Positions 48,001 through 58,801 of a stretch of DNA of 64,000 bases are shown one piece after another. The DNA is from Streptomyces sp. NBC_00259. GTDB taxonomy: Bacteria > Actinomycetota > Actinomycetes > Streptomycetales > Streptomycetaceae. The notes beneath the pieces were generated by a model. That model saw only the letters and a list, made by a program, of their open reading frames with translations. It was not told where the DNA came from and did no database searches. Location of the stretch: contig NZ_CP108080.1 of the NCBI RefSeq assembly GCF_036181745.1, forward strand, positions 2,542,001-2,606,000, read 5' to 3'. Numbering within the stretch: position 1 is the first letter of the stretch; every line of letters starts with the position of its first letter. Made by a program: the position numbers and the translations under genes.

Positions 48001-49171
48001 TGGCACGGCGCCCACGGGTGGGCTCCTCGGCCTGCTCGGGCTCGGCGGCGGCCTGCGGCGCGGCGGTCCTGCGCCGGCCGCGGCCGCGCGAGGCGGCCTG
48101 CGCGGCGGCCTCGACCTCGGCCTCGTCGGCGGCGATCGTGGCCACGACGTCCGCGGGCAGGCCCTCGCCCGCCGCGGTCTCCTCCTCCTGCGCGGTCGGT
48201 GCCCCGGCGGGGGCGGCCGTCCGGCGGGTGGCACGGCGACGCGTGCGACCGCGAGGGGCCTCCTCGGCGACGGGCTCCGCCTCGGGGCGGTCCTCCACGG
48301 CCTCTTCCTGCCGGTCGCCCTCGGCTTCGGCGGGAGCGGCCGTCCGGCGCGTGGCACGGCGACGCGTACGACCGCGAGGGGCCTCCTCGGCCGCTTCGGC
48401 CGTGGTGCCCTCGGTCGTGGTCGCCACGGACGTGGTCTCTTCGGTACGGGTCTCTTCGGTCCCGGCGGCGGCCTCGGCCTGCTGCGGCGTGCCCGCCGGG
48501 GCGGTTGCCCGGCGGCGGGTACGGCGCGCGGGCGCCTTGGCGGCCCCGGTCTCCGTGGCGTTCTCGCTCACGGCACCTTCCTCGATGTCTTCGTCGGCGG
48601 CGACGGCCTCGGCCGCCTCCACCGGAGCAGACGAGATCGCGGGCGCCTCGACGGAGGCGGGCTCGGCAACGACCTCGGCGGGAGCCGGCGAACCGGCGGG
48701 CGCGGTGACCTTGCGCGTCGCCCGGCGACGGGTACGCGGCGCGGGCGCCTCCACGGCGGCCTCCACGGCGGCCTCGGCAACGGTCTCGGCGGTGGACTCG
48801 GCGGCCGACTGCGCGGCGACCGGTGCGGCAGGCTCGGCGGCGGCCTCGACGGGCGCGGGCGGACCCGCGGACGCGGTCGCCTTGCGTGTCGCCCGGCGAC
48901 GGGTACGCGGCGCGGGCGCCTCCACGGCGGCCTCGGCAACGGTCTCGGCGGCCGGGGCGGCGGCCTCGGCGGCCGGCGCCTCCGTGGCCGGTATGGCGGC
49001 CGAGAGCGAGGCGGTCACATCGGCGACGGTCTCCACCTCGGCGGCGGCCGTCGGCGGGCCCGCGGGGCGGGACGCACCACGGCGACGGCGCGGAGGCAGC
49101 GTGTCGCTGGGGGTGGAATTCTCGTTTTCTTCGTTGTCCCCGGTCGTACCGGGGTCGTTCGGCTCGAGCAT
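45086..49171 (-). CDS. rne: Ribonuclease E/G (RNase ES type) with long disordered arms
   Basis: 1361 residues, similar in size to what I recall for S. coelicolor RNase ES. The catalytic core spans about 630-1045: S1-type start (VGNVYLGKVQNVLPSMEAAFVDIG), DNase I-like metal sites MIVVDVNTG and VVIDFIDM, and the zinc-link CVHC near 1029. Residues 1-625 are acidic and Arg-rich, with repeats of RRRATRK followed by TAPAG. The C-terminal 300 residues carry three more such repeats and end with a histone H1-like Lys/Ala tail (KKATAKKAATKKTVAKKTAA). Such arms bind RNA and PNPase in this enzyme group. ATG at 49171 is chosen because the frame before it lacks coding character; the ribosome site is weak. 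Confidence 0.95.
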   Translation of the reverse strand: MLEPNDPGTTGDNEENENSTPSDTLPPRRRRGASRPAGPPTAAAEVETVADVTASLSAAIPATEAPAAEAAAPAAETVAEAAVEAPAPRTRRRATRKATASAGPPAPVEAAAEPAAPVAAQSAAESTAETVAEAAVEAAVEAPAPRTRRRATRKVTAPAGSPAPAEVVAEPASVEAPAISSAPVEAAEAVAADEDIEEGAVSENATETGAAKAPARRTRRRATAPAGTPQQAEAAAGTEETRTEETTSVATTTEGTTAEAAEEAPRGRTRRRATRRTAAPAEAEGDRQEEAVEDRPEAEPVAEEAPRGRTRRRATRRTAAPAGAPTAQEEETAAGEGLPADVVATIAADEAEVEAAAQAASRGRGRRRTAAPQAAAEPEQAEEPTRGRRATRPAVPVFQAPVFAEPMFQTPETAAAAAAAATEPDDEEEAVEPAPAAETTTRRRRRRRGEPAAAVETVEAEPADEAEVEAEEPDTETETESDDYEDRPSRRRRRGGRRRRRGESGEAEDTESAEEEAEGEEAAAEQEEDDEDAEPGTPSAAGTSSSRRRRRRRRRSGEASDTEPGNDEPERTVVKVREPRPKAEPSDEVQSIKGSTRLEAKKQRRREGREQGRRRVPIITEAEFLARREAVERVMVVRQNGDRTQIGVLEDNVLVEHYVNKEQSSSYVGNVYLGKVQNVLPSMEAAFVDIGKGRNAVLYAGEVNFEALGMANGPRRIESALKSGQSVLVQVTKDPIGHKGARLTSQVSLPGRYLVYVPEGSMTGISRKLPDTERARLKTILKKIVPEDAGVIVRTAAEGASEDELSRDVERLQAQWEEIQKTAKNGNAPTLLYGEPDMTVRVVRDIFNEDFSKVIVSGDEAWDTIQGYVSHVAPDLADRLNRWTSEVDVFATYRIDEQLMKALDRKVWLPSGGSLVIDKTEAMIVVDVNTGKFTGQGGNLEETVTRNNLEAAEEIVRQLRLRDLGGIVVIDFIDMVLESNRDLVLRRLLECLGRDRTKHQVAEVTSLGLVQMTRKRVGQGLLESFSETCVHCNGRGVIVHMEQPSTAGGGGGGKRSKKRGRGGAEHVHEHEHDHEVVVEAQGAEAPPAEVEESEAEVAAEAAAPVALPEPAFAPDEELYGSAAEAEAAATRGRRRRATRKATAPAGAPKQAESKRAESKRAEPVEEAAQAPAPAAEPVAAEEPAPAGRTRRRATRKATAPAGSPKGSEAAEIVTDAGEAAGIPAAPEPEAPVEETPVAAPPRARRRVTRKVTAPAGSPSGAEEAAVVVVAAAPQAEQAGQEPGAEAPADEAPEAPAKKAARKTAKKATAKKAATKKTVAKKTAAKKTTAKKATKSATKKTAAAEQQALPTVTASTGGPAGS

Positions 49172-49408
49172 GCGGGCGGTTCTCCCGTCACGCTCCCGGG
49201 CGCCGAGCCTCGATCCGGTCCGGAGGGCACGTCCCGCCTGATGAGTGCGGGGCCTCCGTCCGGGGCGCGGGCGCCGCACGGGAGCTGTATGTCTGGCTCG
49301 CCGGTTCCGTACGCGATATACGCACGGCCTGGCGAAAGTCTCCTGGTCAGTGCGCTGCCCGACCCAGGTGGCTCCCGAGTACGAGGGCGGCGCTACGACG
49401 ACTGCTCC
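49172..49408. promoter_or_regulatory. Upstream region of rne
   Basis: 237 bases without a gene. TATATC near 49318 (minus strand) is the only AT-rich hexamer and a possible -10 box. No hairpin stands out. Confidence 0.35.
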
Positions 49409-50239
49409 CTACGCGGAACCGGTACCCGCAGGTACCGTCGCGGCGGATCCGGCGACCCCTGAGCGATCGGCTGGGGCGGCCGTGACTGCCTCGCGGTCGG
49501 GCGCGAGCGGGTCGGTCACCGTGCCGGACTCCTCGTCGAAGAGCCCCTGCGCCAGCCTGGTCACCGCTGCGGGGACCGGCGGCGCCAGGTCGGCCACAGC
49601 GTGGAGACCGGACAGGACGTCGTCGGGTCGCACGGCAGGTGTCACGTGCCGAACAACCAGCCGCAGTATCGCACAGGGCCCCTCCCCGGGCCTATCAGGC
49701 TGTGGACAACTCGCCTGCAGGCCGGCCACCGCACCACGTGCGTCGAAGGTCCGCAGCCCGTTCTTCGTCCGGCGCTGGACCTCGACGGTCTCCGCCGCGA
49801 CGAAGGCGGCCACGGCCTTCTCGGCCTCCTCCACGGCGACGCCGTCGAGCCGCAGCTCCCACACGGACGCCGTCAGCCGGTCGGCGAGCCCTGAGGTACG
49901 GGCCTCGACCGCGTCGATGACGTCGAGCCCGGCCGGCAGCGACTCGTCGAGCAGCTCGCGCAGCTTCGCGGGGTCGCGGGCCTCGGTGAGCGCGATCTCC
50001 AGGTACTCGGCCTCGGAGCCCGTGCCGGTGGGCGCGGCGTTCGCGTACGACACCTTCGGATGCGGGGTGAAGCCCGCCGAGTACGCCATCGGTACCTCGG
50101 CGCGCCTCAGCGCACGCTCGAAGGCGCGCTGGAAGTCGCGGTGACTGGTGAACCGGAGGCGGCCGCGCTTGGTGTAGCGCAGTCGGATGCGCTGCACCGC
50201 GGGTGCGGGCGGCGGGCCTTCGGGCTGTCGCTTGCCCAG
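49409..50239 (-). CDS. Radical-SAM-linked protein of the TIGR03936 type, possible CTG start
   Basis: 276 residues from CTG at 50239 (GAGGAG, spaced eight bases) or 262 from GTG at 50197 (no ribosome site). Conserved start of the domain: IRLRYTKRGRLRFTSHRDFQRAFERALRRAEVPMAYSAGF, then NAAPTGTGSEAEYLEIAL. This family (DUF2344) is encoded next to, or fused with, a radical SAM protein of the TIGR03960 type, which lies at 51596 with one gene in between. Role unknown. The C-terminal ~50 residues are variable. Confidence 0.82.
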   Translation of the reverse strand: MGKRQPEGPPPAPAVQRIRLRYTKRGRLRFTSHRDFQRAFERALRRAEVPMAYSAGFTPHPKVSYANAAPTGTGSEAEYLEIALTEARDPAKLRELLDESLPAGLDVIDAVEARTSGLADRLTASVWELRLDGVAVEEAEKAVAAFVAAETVEVQRRTKNGLRTFDARGAVAGLQASCPQPDRPGEGPCAILRLVVRHVTPAVRPDDVLSGLHAVADLAPPVPAAVTRLAQGLFDEESGTVTDPLAPDREAVTAAPADRSGVAGSAATVPAGTGSA

Positions 50240-50324
50240 TGGTTCTTCTCCTCGGTGCGGGGCGGGCGCCTGCGGGCGCCGCCCTTCGTGGCCTGCGGTA
50301 CCCCTGGAGGGCGGCCCGTCCGGC

Positions 50325-51377
50325 TCACCCCCGCTCGTGCAGGGAGATCTCGGGTCCGGGCGCCACGCCGGGGACAGTCGGTAGGTGTTGCCTGCCTTCC
50401 AGGTTACGCGCCCGGACGGATGCCGGTTCCACGGCCCGGGGCTCACGTGCCCCGCCGACCAGCGCCCGCCAGGCGTCCCGGCGCGCCTTCCGCACGGTCT
50501 CCCGGGCGGAGGCGAGCGCCCCTCGCGCCGCCCGCCCTGCCTCGACGGCGGCCAGCCTCGCCGGAGCCCAGACCCGGTCGCGGACGACGTGGCCCACCGG
50601 GGTGCAGACGCTCCGGTAGAACCAGGCGGCCGGACGCCCGAAGAGGTTCCGGCCGCACCACTTCAGGGCGCGCCCGACGGCCCGCGAGACGTACCCGGCG
50701 ACGCGCCAGGCGACCTCGAAGGCGTCGGCGATCTCACGGCCGACGGCGGCGAGGAAGCGTCCGAGGGGAGTGAGGATCCAGCGGTACCCGAAGGCGGCGG
50801 GCACGACGACCAGGATCCGGAACAGCCATCCGAGCGCGGCCCACAGGCCACGGCCCACCGGGGCGACGCCATGCACGTACACCCAGGTCACGCCGTGCCC
50901 GATCGGCGTCAGCACCCACCGGTACAGCGCGATCCACGGCCAGAGGAGAACGGCCCACAAGAGCCACCCGACGCCCTTTCCGAGCGGCGTGAACAGCCGG
51001 GCGTACACCCAGCCCAGGGCGCGGGCCAGTCCGTGGCCGACCGGGGTCAGCACGACCCGGTACAGCCACGCCAGCGGAGCCGCGACACCGTGGACGGCCA
51101 CCGGCACGACCACGTACCGCCACAGTCCCACCCAGGGCCAGTAGAAGACGGCCTTGAACAGCCACGCCACCACCGTGGCGACCGCCGCGACGATCCGGCC
51201 GATCAGCCATCCGACCGGGGCGAGCACCGTCTCGTACAACCAGTCCCAGGCCCGGCCGAGCGGCCGCAGCAGCGCGCGCTGGAGCGCCCGTCCGCACACG
51301 ACGAGCGCGTCCCAGACCATGCGCACGGGAACGACGACGAGCAGCACCACGATCCGCACGGGGATCCTGATGGCCAC
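50325..51377 (-). CDS. Membrane-associated protein with tandem YR-V-LTPVG repeats
   Basis: 350 residues from GTG at 51377 (AAGG nine bases upstream); ATG at 51428 would add 17. The chain is built from recurring 20-35 residue units with a Trp/Tyr-rich hydrophobic stretch followed by YRVVLTPVGHGL, YRWVLTPIGHGV, YRWILTPLGRFL or YRSVCTPVGHVV; I count about seven. The hydrophobic parts are short, so it could lie along the membrane. The C-terminal 100 residues are Arg/Ala-rich. No known family recognised. It sits between the two radical-SAM-linked genes. Confidence 0.7.
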   Translation of the reverse strand: MAIRIPVRIVVLLVVVPVRMVWDALVVCGRALQRALLRPLGRAWDWLYETVLAPVGWLIGRIVAAVATVVAWLFKAVFYWPWVGLWRYVVVPVAVHGVAAPLAWLYRVVLTPVGHGLARALGWVYARLFTPLGKGVGWLLWAVLLWPWIALYRWVLTPIGHGVTWVYVHGVAPVGRGLWAALGWLFRILVVVPAAFGYRWILTPLGRFLAAVGREIADAFEVAWRVAGYVSRAVGRALKWCGRNLFGRPAAWFYRSVCTPVGHVVRDRVWAPARLAAVEAGRAARGALASARETVRKARRDAWRALVGGAREPRAVEPASVRARNLEGRQHLPTVPGVAPGPEISLHERG

Positions 51378-51531
51378 CGTCAGGCAGCCTTCGGGTGCCG
51401 GCTGCCGCTCACGCTTCTCCACGTCCATGAGCAGGGAGACGCACAGGCCGGGCCAGGGGTTCTCGCCCTGCCGGGTCGTCGCAGGAGTGTGACGAGAGAC
51501 CCCCGGCGGCCGCGGCCTGTGGCGGTACGGG

Positions 51532-51571
51532 AACGCCATCGGCCCTGTCGTGCGACAGGGCCGATGGCGTT
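51532..51571 (-). terminator. Terminator after the radical SAM gene
   Basis: 19-bp perfect inverted repeat (AACGCCATCGGCCCTGTCG and complement) with a two-base centre, 25 bases after the stop at 51596. Confidence 0.85.
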
Positions 51572-51595
51572 GCGCGGTGCGTGTCGTCCGGCGTC

Positions 51596-53524
<1,929 letters not shown>

Positions 53525-53616
53525 CAGGAACCTTTGTGGGCGGGCAGGGAGCGACTCTCAAGCGTAACCCGATCGGAAGGCACCCCCCGCCCGCCCTGGA
53601 GAGGGGCGGACGGCGG

Positions 53617-55353
53617 TCAGCCGGCGAGCGCGGCGCGCAGCCGGGGGTCGGCGGCCTCGGCCCAGACTCCCGGCAGTTCACGCTCGCGCTCGGCGGCCGA
53701 TGCCTCCTCGTGCCCGAACAGCAGTCCCCAGGTGAACGCGGTCTCCCCCGCGGCATGGGCCTGGATCCCGATGTCCCGCAGGGTGTCGCGGGCGACGACG
53801 CTGTCCTGGTGGTCGCCGAGGACCGTCTGGACGGCCTTCATGCGCTTGGCGAACTTCTTGGCGGGCTTGCCGAGGGCGGGGGTGACGGCCTCCGCCGCGT
53901 AGCGGGCGCGCTTGGCGGCCTTGCGGGCCTCGTGCATGGCGAGGTCGCGGTCATGGCCGGCGGGGAGGCCGAGCGCGTGCCCGACGCGTCCCGCGAGACG
54001 GCCGTAGTCCTTGATCACGGCCTTGGGCAGGGTGTCGACGGGCTTCGCGGTGGCGGCACCCAGCAGCGGCGGCTCGTCGAGGAGCGCGTCGAGGGCGTCG
54101 AGGAGCGCGAGATAGCGCTTGGTGTCGAGCACGGCGACGGAGCGGCGCCGTGCGTCGGCCCGGTGCGCGGTGGCCCAGATCCGCAGCCGGCTGCGGACCG
54201 GGCCGAGGATCACCGGCCTCGGCAGGTCGTCGATGCGGCCGCGCAGCCGCTCGGCGAGCACCTCCTGGTCGCGTGCGACGCCCAGCTCCCCGGCCAGCCA
54301 CTTCAGCTCGTCGCCGAGCGGGTCGGTGACCTGCCGGTCGATGATCTTCCGGAACGTCTTGAAGGCGCTGCGCATCCGGCGGGTCGCGACGCGCATCTGG
54401 TGCACGGCGTCGGGCAGGTCGCGCCGTACGGCGGGGTCGAGGGCGACGATGGCGTCCCGCTGCTCGCGCAGATAGGCGAGGACGTGCGCGCCCGCGTCCT
54501 CGCTCCGGGGCCGTGCACCGCGGGACTTGACGCCCTTCGCGGCCTCCGGCGCCTTCGGGGCGCGCTCGCCGCCGGGGTGCCCGAAGGCGTCGGCGTACCG
54601 CGAGGAGCCCTGTTCCGCGTCGGGCCCGGTGTCACGGCCCGGGCGGGCCGGCCCGTCGGCGGTCTCCACGGACCCGTCGGTCGCCGCCCGCTTCCCGCGC
54701 TTGCCGTCCTTCCCGGCGGCCGCTGCCGCGGCCGCTCCGGGTGCCGGGTACTCGGGCGTCGTCTCCTCGAGCGCCCGTGCGAGTTTCGACGAGGACGACG
54801 AGGGGCTGATGCCCGCCTTGCGGAGGCGTTTGCCGACCGCGTCGAGCAGGGCGGGGTCGGCGTCGTCGGCGAGTTCGACCTCGATCTCGGTCCACTCCGC
54901 CGTACGGCCGCCCGGTGTCAGCCGTTCCGCCCGTACGGAGTCGACGGACAGTTCGGCGAGGAGTTCGCCGCTGTCGTCGACGAGATGGCTCACGTCCCGG
55001 GACGACCACAGCCGGACGACGGGGACGAGCGAGGCGTCGCGGACGCGGGAGCGGACGAGGCCGGCGAGGGTGCGGGGCAGGGTGTCGCCGAGAGGGGCCT
55101 GGATCTCGTCCCGGATGCCGGTGGAGACCGGGAACTTCAGGTGCCAGCCCTCGTCGTCGCCGCCGGTGCGCCGCCGCAGCGTGATGCTGTCGGCGGCGAG
55201 ACGCAGGTCGGTGGTGTCGTAGTAGACGGCGTCCAGCTCCGTCACGCCTTCGGCGACGACGTCCGTGACCCCGGCCACGCGGGTCAGGTCGGGCACCTTC
55301 GTGTCGGTGGTGGCTTCGTACTTCCGCTCGATCTCTCGCTTCGTGTCCGCCAT
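53617..55353 (-). CDS. CYTH-CHAD domain protein
   Basis: 578 residues. The N-terminal CYTH domain has the EIERK metal-triphosphate motif (ExExK, residues 7-11) and further charged strands (ITLRRRTGGDDEGWHLKF). After a low-complexity linker, the CHAD domain (about 290-560) shows its conserved histidines and basic helices: DAVHQMRVATRRMRSAFKTF and AMHEARKAAKRARYAAE. CYTH enzymes hydrolyse triphosphates and CHAD domains bind polyphosphate, so a role in polyphosphate metabolism is likely. ATG at 55353, 51 bases after the rodA stop. Confidence 0.92.
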   Translation of the reverse strand: MADTKREIERKYEATTDTKVPDLTRVAGVTDVVAEGVTELDAVYYDTTDLRLAADSITLRRRTGGDDEGWHLKFPVSTGIRDEIQAPLGDTLPRTLAGLVRSRVRDASLVPVVRLWSSRDVSHLVDDSGELLAELSVDSVRAERLTPGGRTAEWTEIEVELADDADPALLDAVGKRLRKAGISPSSSSSKLARALEETTPEYPAPGAAAAAAAGKDGKRGKRAATDGSVETADGPARPGRDTGPDAEQGSSRYADAFGHPGGERAPKAPEAAKGVKSRGARPRSEDAGAHVLAYLREQRDAIVALDPAVRRDLPDAVHQMRVATRRMRSAFKTFRKIIDRQVTDPLGDELKWLAGELGVARDQEVLAERLRGRIDDLPRPVILGPVRSRLRIWATAHRADARRRSVAVLDTKRYLALLDALDALLDEPPLLGAATAKPVDTLPKAVIKDYGRLAGRVGHALGLPAGHDRDLAMHEARKAAKRARYAAEAVTPALGKPAKKFAKRMKAVQTVLGDHQDSVVARDTLRDIGIQAHAAGETAFTWGLLFGHEEASAAERERELPGVWAEAADPRLRAALAG

Positions 55354-55404
55354 GAACCGAATCTAGTCGCCCCGGCGGCCGTACGTCAGTCCGCCGGAGC
55401 CGGC

Positions 55405-56604
55405 TCAGGCCGACATCGGCCGCTGCACCTTGATCGACTGGAGCAGTCCGACCGCCACCCACACCGCGAACATCGACGAGCCGCCGTACGACACGAACGG
55501 CAGTGGCAGCCCGGCGACCGGCATGATGCCGAGGGTCATGCCGACGTTCTCGAACGACTGGAACGCGAACCAGGCGATGATCCCGGCGGCGACGATCGTG
55601 CCGTACAGCTCGGTCGTCTCACGGGCGATGCGGCAGGCGCGCCACAGCACGACGCCCAGCAGGAAGAGGATGAGGCCCGCTCCGACGAAGCCGAGTTCCT
55701 CACCGGCGACGGTGAAGACGAAGTCGGTCTGCTGTTCGGGCACGAACTGGCCGGTGGTCTGGGATCCCTTGAACAGTCCGGTGCCGAGCAGACCGCCGGA
55801 GCCGATCGCGATACGCGCCTGGTTGGTGTTGTAGCCGACGCCGGCCGGATCGAGTTCGGGGTTGGCGAACGCGGCGAAGCGGTTGAGCTGGTACTCGTCG
55901 AGCAGTCCGAGCGCCGTGACCAGTACGGCGCCGCCGACGCCCGCTCCGATCAGCCCGAAGATCCAGCGGTTGGAGGCGCCGGAGGCGAGCAGTACGCCCA
56001 GCACGATCACCACCATCACCATGACCGAGCCGAGGTCCGGCATCAGCATGACGATCGCCATCGGCAGGGCCGCCAGGCCGAGCGACTTCGCGACGGTGCC
56101 GTGGTCCGGATGGGCGTGGTCGCCCGCGTCGACCTGGGAGGCCAGCAGCATCGCCATGCCCAGGATGATCGTGATCTTCACGAACTCGGAGGGCTGGAGC
56201 GAGAATCCGCCGCCGATGACGATCCAGGCGTGGGCGCCGTTGATGGTCGCGCCGAGCGGGGTGAGCACCAGCGACACCAGCACGACGGAGATGCCGTACA
56301 GCACGGGTACGGCGCCGCGCAGCGTGCGGTGCCCGAGCCAGACGGTGCCCACCATCAGGGCGAAGCCGATGCCGGTGTTGAGGAGGTGACGGAAGAAGAA
56401 GTAGTACGGATCGCCGTGGTTGAGCTCGGTGCGGTTGCGGGTCGCGGACCAGACGAGCAGTGAGCCGATGAGCGACAGCGCGATCGCCGAGCCCAGCATC
56501 GGCCAGTCCAGCCGGCGCACCATCGAGTCGCGGGCGAAGAGCTTCGCGAGGGCGCCGCGCTCGGGTGCGTACCGCGAGACCGAGAAGCCATGAGGTCCTG
56601 CCAT
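55405..56604 (-). CDS. rodA: RodA-type peptidoglycan glycosyltransferase (SEDS)
   Basis: 399 residues with about ten membrane helices. SEDS signatures: NGAHAWIVIGGGFSLQPSEFVKI, MPDLGSVMVMVV and GIMPVAGLPLPFVSYGGSSM. It polymerises lipid II in partnership with the PBP2 encoded just upstream (three bases between genes). In S. coelicolor the equivalent is sfr in the mre cluster, linked to spore wall synthesis. ATG at 56604. Confidence 0.95.
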   Translation of the reverse strand: MAGPHGFSVSRYAPERGALAKLFARDSMVRRLDWPMLGSAIALSLIGSLLVWSATRNRTELNHGDPYYFFFRHLLNTGIGFALMVGTVWLGHRTLRGAVPVLYGISVVLVSLVLTPLGATINGAHAWIVIGGGFSLQPSEFVKITIILGMAMLLASQVDAGDHAHPDHGTVAKSLGLAALPMAIVMLMPDLGSVMVMVVIVLGVLLASGASNRWIFGLIGAGVGGAVLVTALGLLDEYQLNRFAAFANPELDPAGVGYNTNQARIAIGSGGLLGTGLFKGSQTTGQFVPEQQTDFVFTVAGEELGFVGAGLILFLLGVVLWRACRIARETTELYGTIVAAGIIAWFAFQSFENVGMTLGIMPVAGLPLPFVSYGGSSMFAVWVAVGLLQSIKVQRPMSA

Positions 56605-56607
56605 GTG

Positions 56608-58782
56608 TCAGTCCCTCCGCCCCGTGGCGGCGGGCGGGCCCGCGAGGGTCTTGTCCTCTTCCGGCTCCGGCTTCACCGGCTCGTACGGCGTGATCTGAGG
56701 CGCGTCGATGGAGCCGTCGGGCTGGATCTTCGGCAGCGCCTTCTCCGGCTCCGGCAGCAGGGCCTTCTTCAGGTCCTGCTTGCCTTCCATGTCCAGTCCG
56801 TAGAGCGCGTTGTAGATGTTGCGCACCGCGGGGCCGGACGCGCCGGAGCCCGTACCACCCTGGGAGATCGTCATGACGATCGAGTAGTCCTTGGTGTACG
56901 TGGCGAACCACGAGGTCGTCTGCTTGCCGTGGACCTCGGCCGTACCGGTCTTGGCGTGCATGGGGATCTTGTCCTGCGGCCAGCCGCCGAATCGCCAGGC
57001 GGCGGTACCGCGGGTGGCGACTCCGGCGAGCGCCTCGTTCATCAGCTCGCGCGTCTTGGCGTTCATCGGCAGCTTGCCGTGCGACTTCGGCTTGATCTCG
57101 CGGACGCTCTTGCCGTCCGCGCCGATGACGGCCTTGCCGACGGTCGGGTTGTAGAGCGTGCCGCCGTTGGAGATGGCCGCGTAGATGGTGGCCATCTGGA
57201 TCGGGGTGACGAGCGTGTCGCCCTGGCCGATGGAGTAGTTGACCGAGTCACCGGCGCGCATCAGATTGCCTTCGAGGCAGTTCTCGTAGGAGAGCTGCTG
57301 GATGTAGTCGCCGCCCTTCTTGCCGATCTTGCACCAGTAGTCCTTGTTCGCCTCCCAGAACTTCTGCTTCCAGCGGCGGTCCGGGATGCGGCCGGTGACC
57401 TCGTTGGGCAGGTCGATGCCGGTCTCGGCGCCGAGGCCGAACTGGTGGGCGGTGCGGTAGAACCAGTCGGCCGCGTTCTTCTTCGGCTTGAGGCCGCCGT
57501 CCTTGCGCCACTGCTGGTGGGCGAGGGCGTAGTAGACGGTGTCGCAGGAGACCTCGAGGGCCTGGCCGAGGGTGATGCTGCCGTGGCCCTGGGACTCGAA
57601 GTTCTTGAAGACCTGGTTGCCGATGGAGTACGAGCTGGGGCAGGGGTAGCGGCCCTTGAAGTCGTATCCGGCGTTGACCGCGGCGGTGGTGGGGACGACC
57701 TTGAAGATGGAGCCGGGGGCGGCCTGTCCCTGGATGGCCCGGTTCAGCAGCGGGAAGTTGGACTTCTTGCCGGTGAGCCGCGCGTAGTCCTTGGCGGAGA
57801 TGCCGCCGACCCAGGCGTTCGGGTCGTACGTGGGCTGGGAGGCCATGGCGACGACACGCCCGGTCTTCGCCTCCATGACGACGACGGCGCCCGAGTCGGC
57901 CTTGTAGTTGGTGTTGGTGTTGTCGTCGAAGACCTTGCGGGCTTCCTTCATCGCGTTGTTGAGCTCCCACTCGGCGACCGCCTGCACGCGGGCGTCGATG
58001 GAGGTGACGACGTTGGCGCCGGGCTCGGCCTTGTCGGCCTGGGCCAGGCCGATGACCCGGCCGAGGTTGTCCACTTCGTAGCGGGTGACGCCGGCCTTGC
58101 CGCGCAGGTCCTTGTCGTACGTGCGCTCGAGTCCGGAGCGGCCGACCTGGTCGGAGCGTAGGAACGGCGAGTCCGTGTCCTTGGCCTTCTCGATCTCCTC
58201 GTCCGTGACGGGCGAGAGATAGCCGAGGACCTGCGAGGTGTTGGCCTTGCCGGGAGCGGCGTAGCGGCGCACGGCGGTGGGCTCCGCGGTGATGCCGGGG
58301 AAGTCCTCGGCGCTCTCGCGGATCTTCAGGGCCTGCTGGGTGGTGGCCTCGTCGGTGACCGGGATCGGCTGGTACGGCGAGCCGTTCCAGCAGGGCTGCG
58401 GGGTCTTGGAGTCGCAGAGCCGGACCTTGTCCGTGACGTCCTTCGGCTTCATGCCGAGGACGGCGGCGAGCCGGGTGAGGACGCCCTTGCCGTCGTCCTT
58501 CATCTTCATCAGCTCGGTGCGGGACGCGGAGACGACGAGCCGGGTCTCGTTGTCGGCGAGCGGGACGCCGCGGGCGTCCAGGATCGAGCCGCGCACGGCG
58601 GGCTGGACGACCTGCTGTACGTGGTTGCTCTTCGCCTCGTCGGTGTACTCGTCGCCGTTGCGGATCTGGAGATACCACAGACGTCCGCCGAGCGTGGCGA
58701 AGAGGGAGAAGACCAGGACCTGGATGACGATGAGCCGGATCTGGACGCGGGGAGTCCGCCCGGTCTCGGGAATGTTGCTCAC
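56608..58782 (-). CDS. mrdA: Penicillin-binding protein 2 (class B)
   Basis: 724 residues. One N-terminal membrane helix (LIVIQVLVFSLFATLGGRLW), the PBP dimerisation domain, and a transpeptidase domain with SxxK in APGSIFKV near residue 357 and KTG in MHAKTGTAEV near residue 609. It cross-links peptidoglycan made by RodA. GTG at 58782 with a GAGGGGG purine run upstream. The C-terminal ~45 residues are Pro-rich. Gene order mreB, mreC, mreD, PBP2, rodA matches the Streptomyces spore-wall cluster. Confidence 0.95.
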   Translation of the reverse strand: MSNIPETGRTPRVQIRLIVIQVLVFSLFATLGGRLWYLQIRNGDEYTDEAKSNHVQQVVQPAVRGSILDARGVPLADNETRLVVSASRTELMKMKDDGKGVLTRLAAVLGMKPKDVTDKVRLCDSKTPQPCWNGSPYQPIPVTDEATTQQALKIRESAEDFPGITAEPTAVRRYAAPGKANTSQVLGYLSPVTDEEIEKAKDTDSPFLRSDQVGRSGLERTYDKDLRGKAGVTRYEVDNLGRVIGLAQADKAEPGANVVTSIDARVQAVAEWELNNAMKEARKVFDDNTNTNYKADSGAVVVMEAKTGRVVAMASQPTYDPNAWVGGISAKDYARLTGKKSNFPLLNRAIQGQAAPGSIFKVVPTTAAVNAGYDFKGRYPCPSSYSIGNQVFKNFESQGHGSITLGQALEVSCDTVYYALAHQQWRKDGGLKPKKNAADWFYRTAHQFGLGAETGIDLPNEVTGRIPDRRWKQKFWEANKDYWCKIGKKGGDYIQQLSYENCLEGNLMRAGDSVNYSIGQGDTLVTPIQMATIYAAISNGGTLYNPTVGKAVIGADGKSVREIKPKSHGKLPMNAKTRELMNEALAGVATRGTAAWRFGGWPQDKIPMHAKTGTAEVHGKQTTSWFATYTKDYSIVMTISQGGTGSGASGPAVRNIYNALYGLDMEGKQDLKKALLPEPEKALPKIQPDGSIDAPQITPYEPVKPEPEEDKTLAGPPAATGRRD

Positions 58783-58801
58783 GCTGCCGATACCCCCTCG
58801 G

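Noticed and set aside
49701..49709. TGTGGACAA, a perfect complement of the Streptomyces DnaA box TTGTCCACA
   Set aside because: Single copy inside a coding sequence, with no cluster or AT-rich region to suggest an origin.
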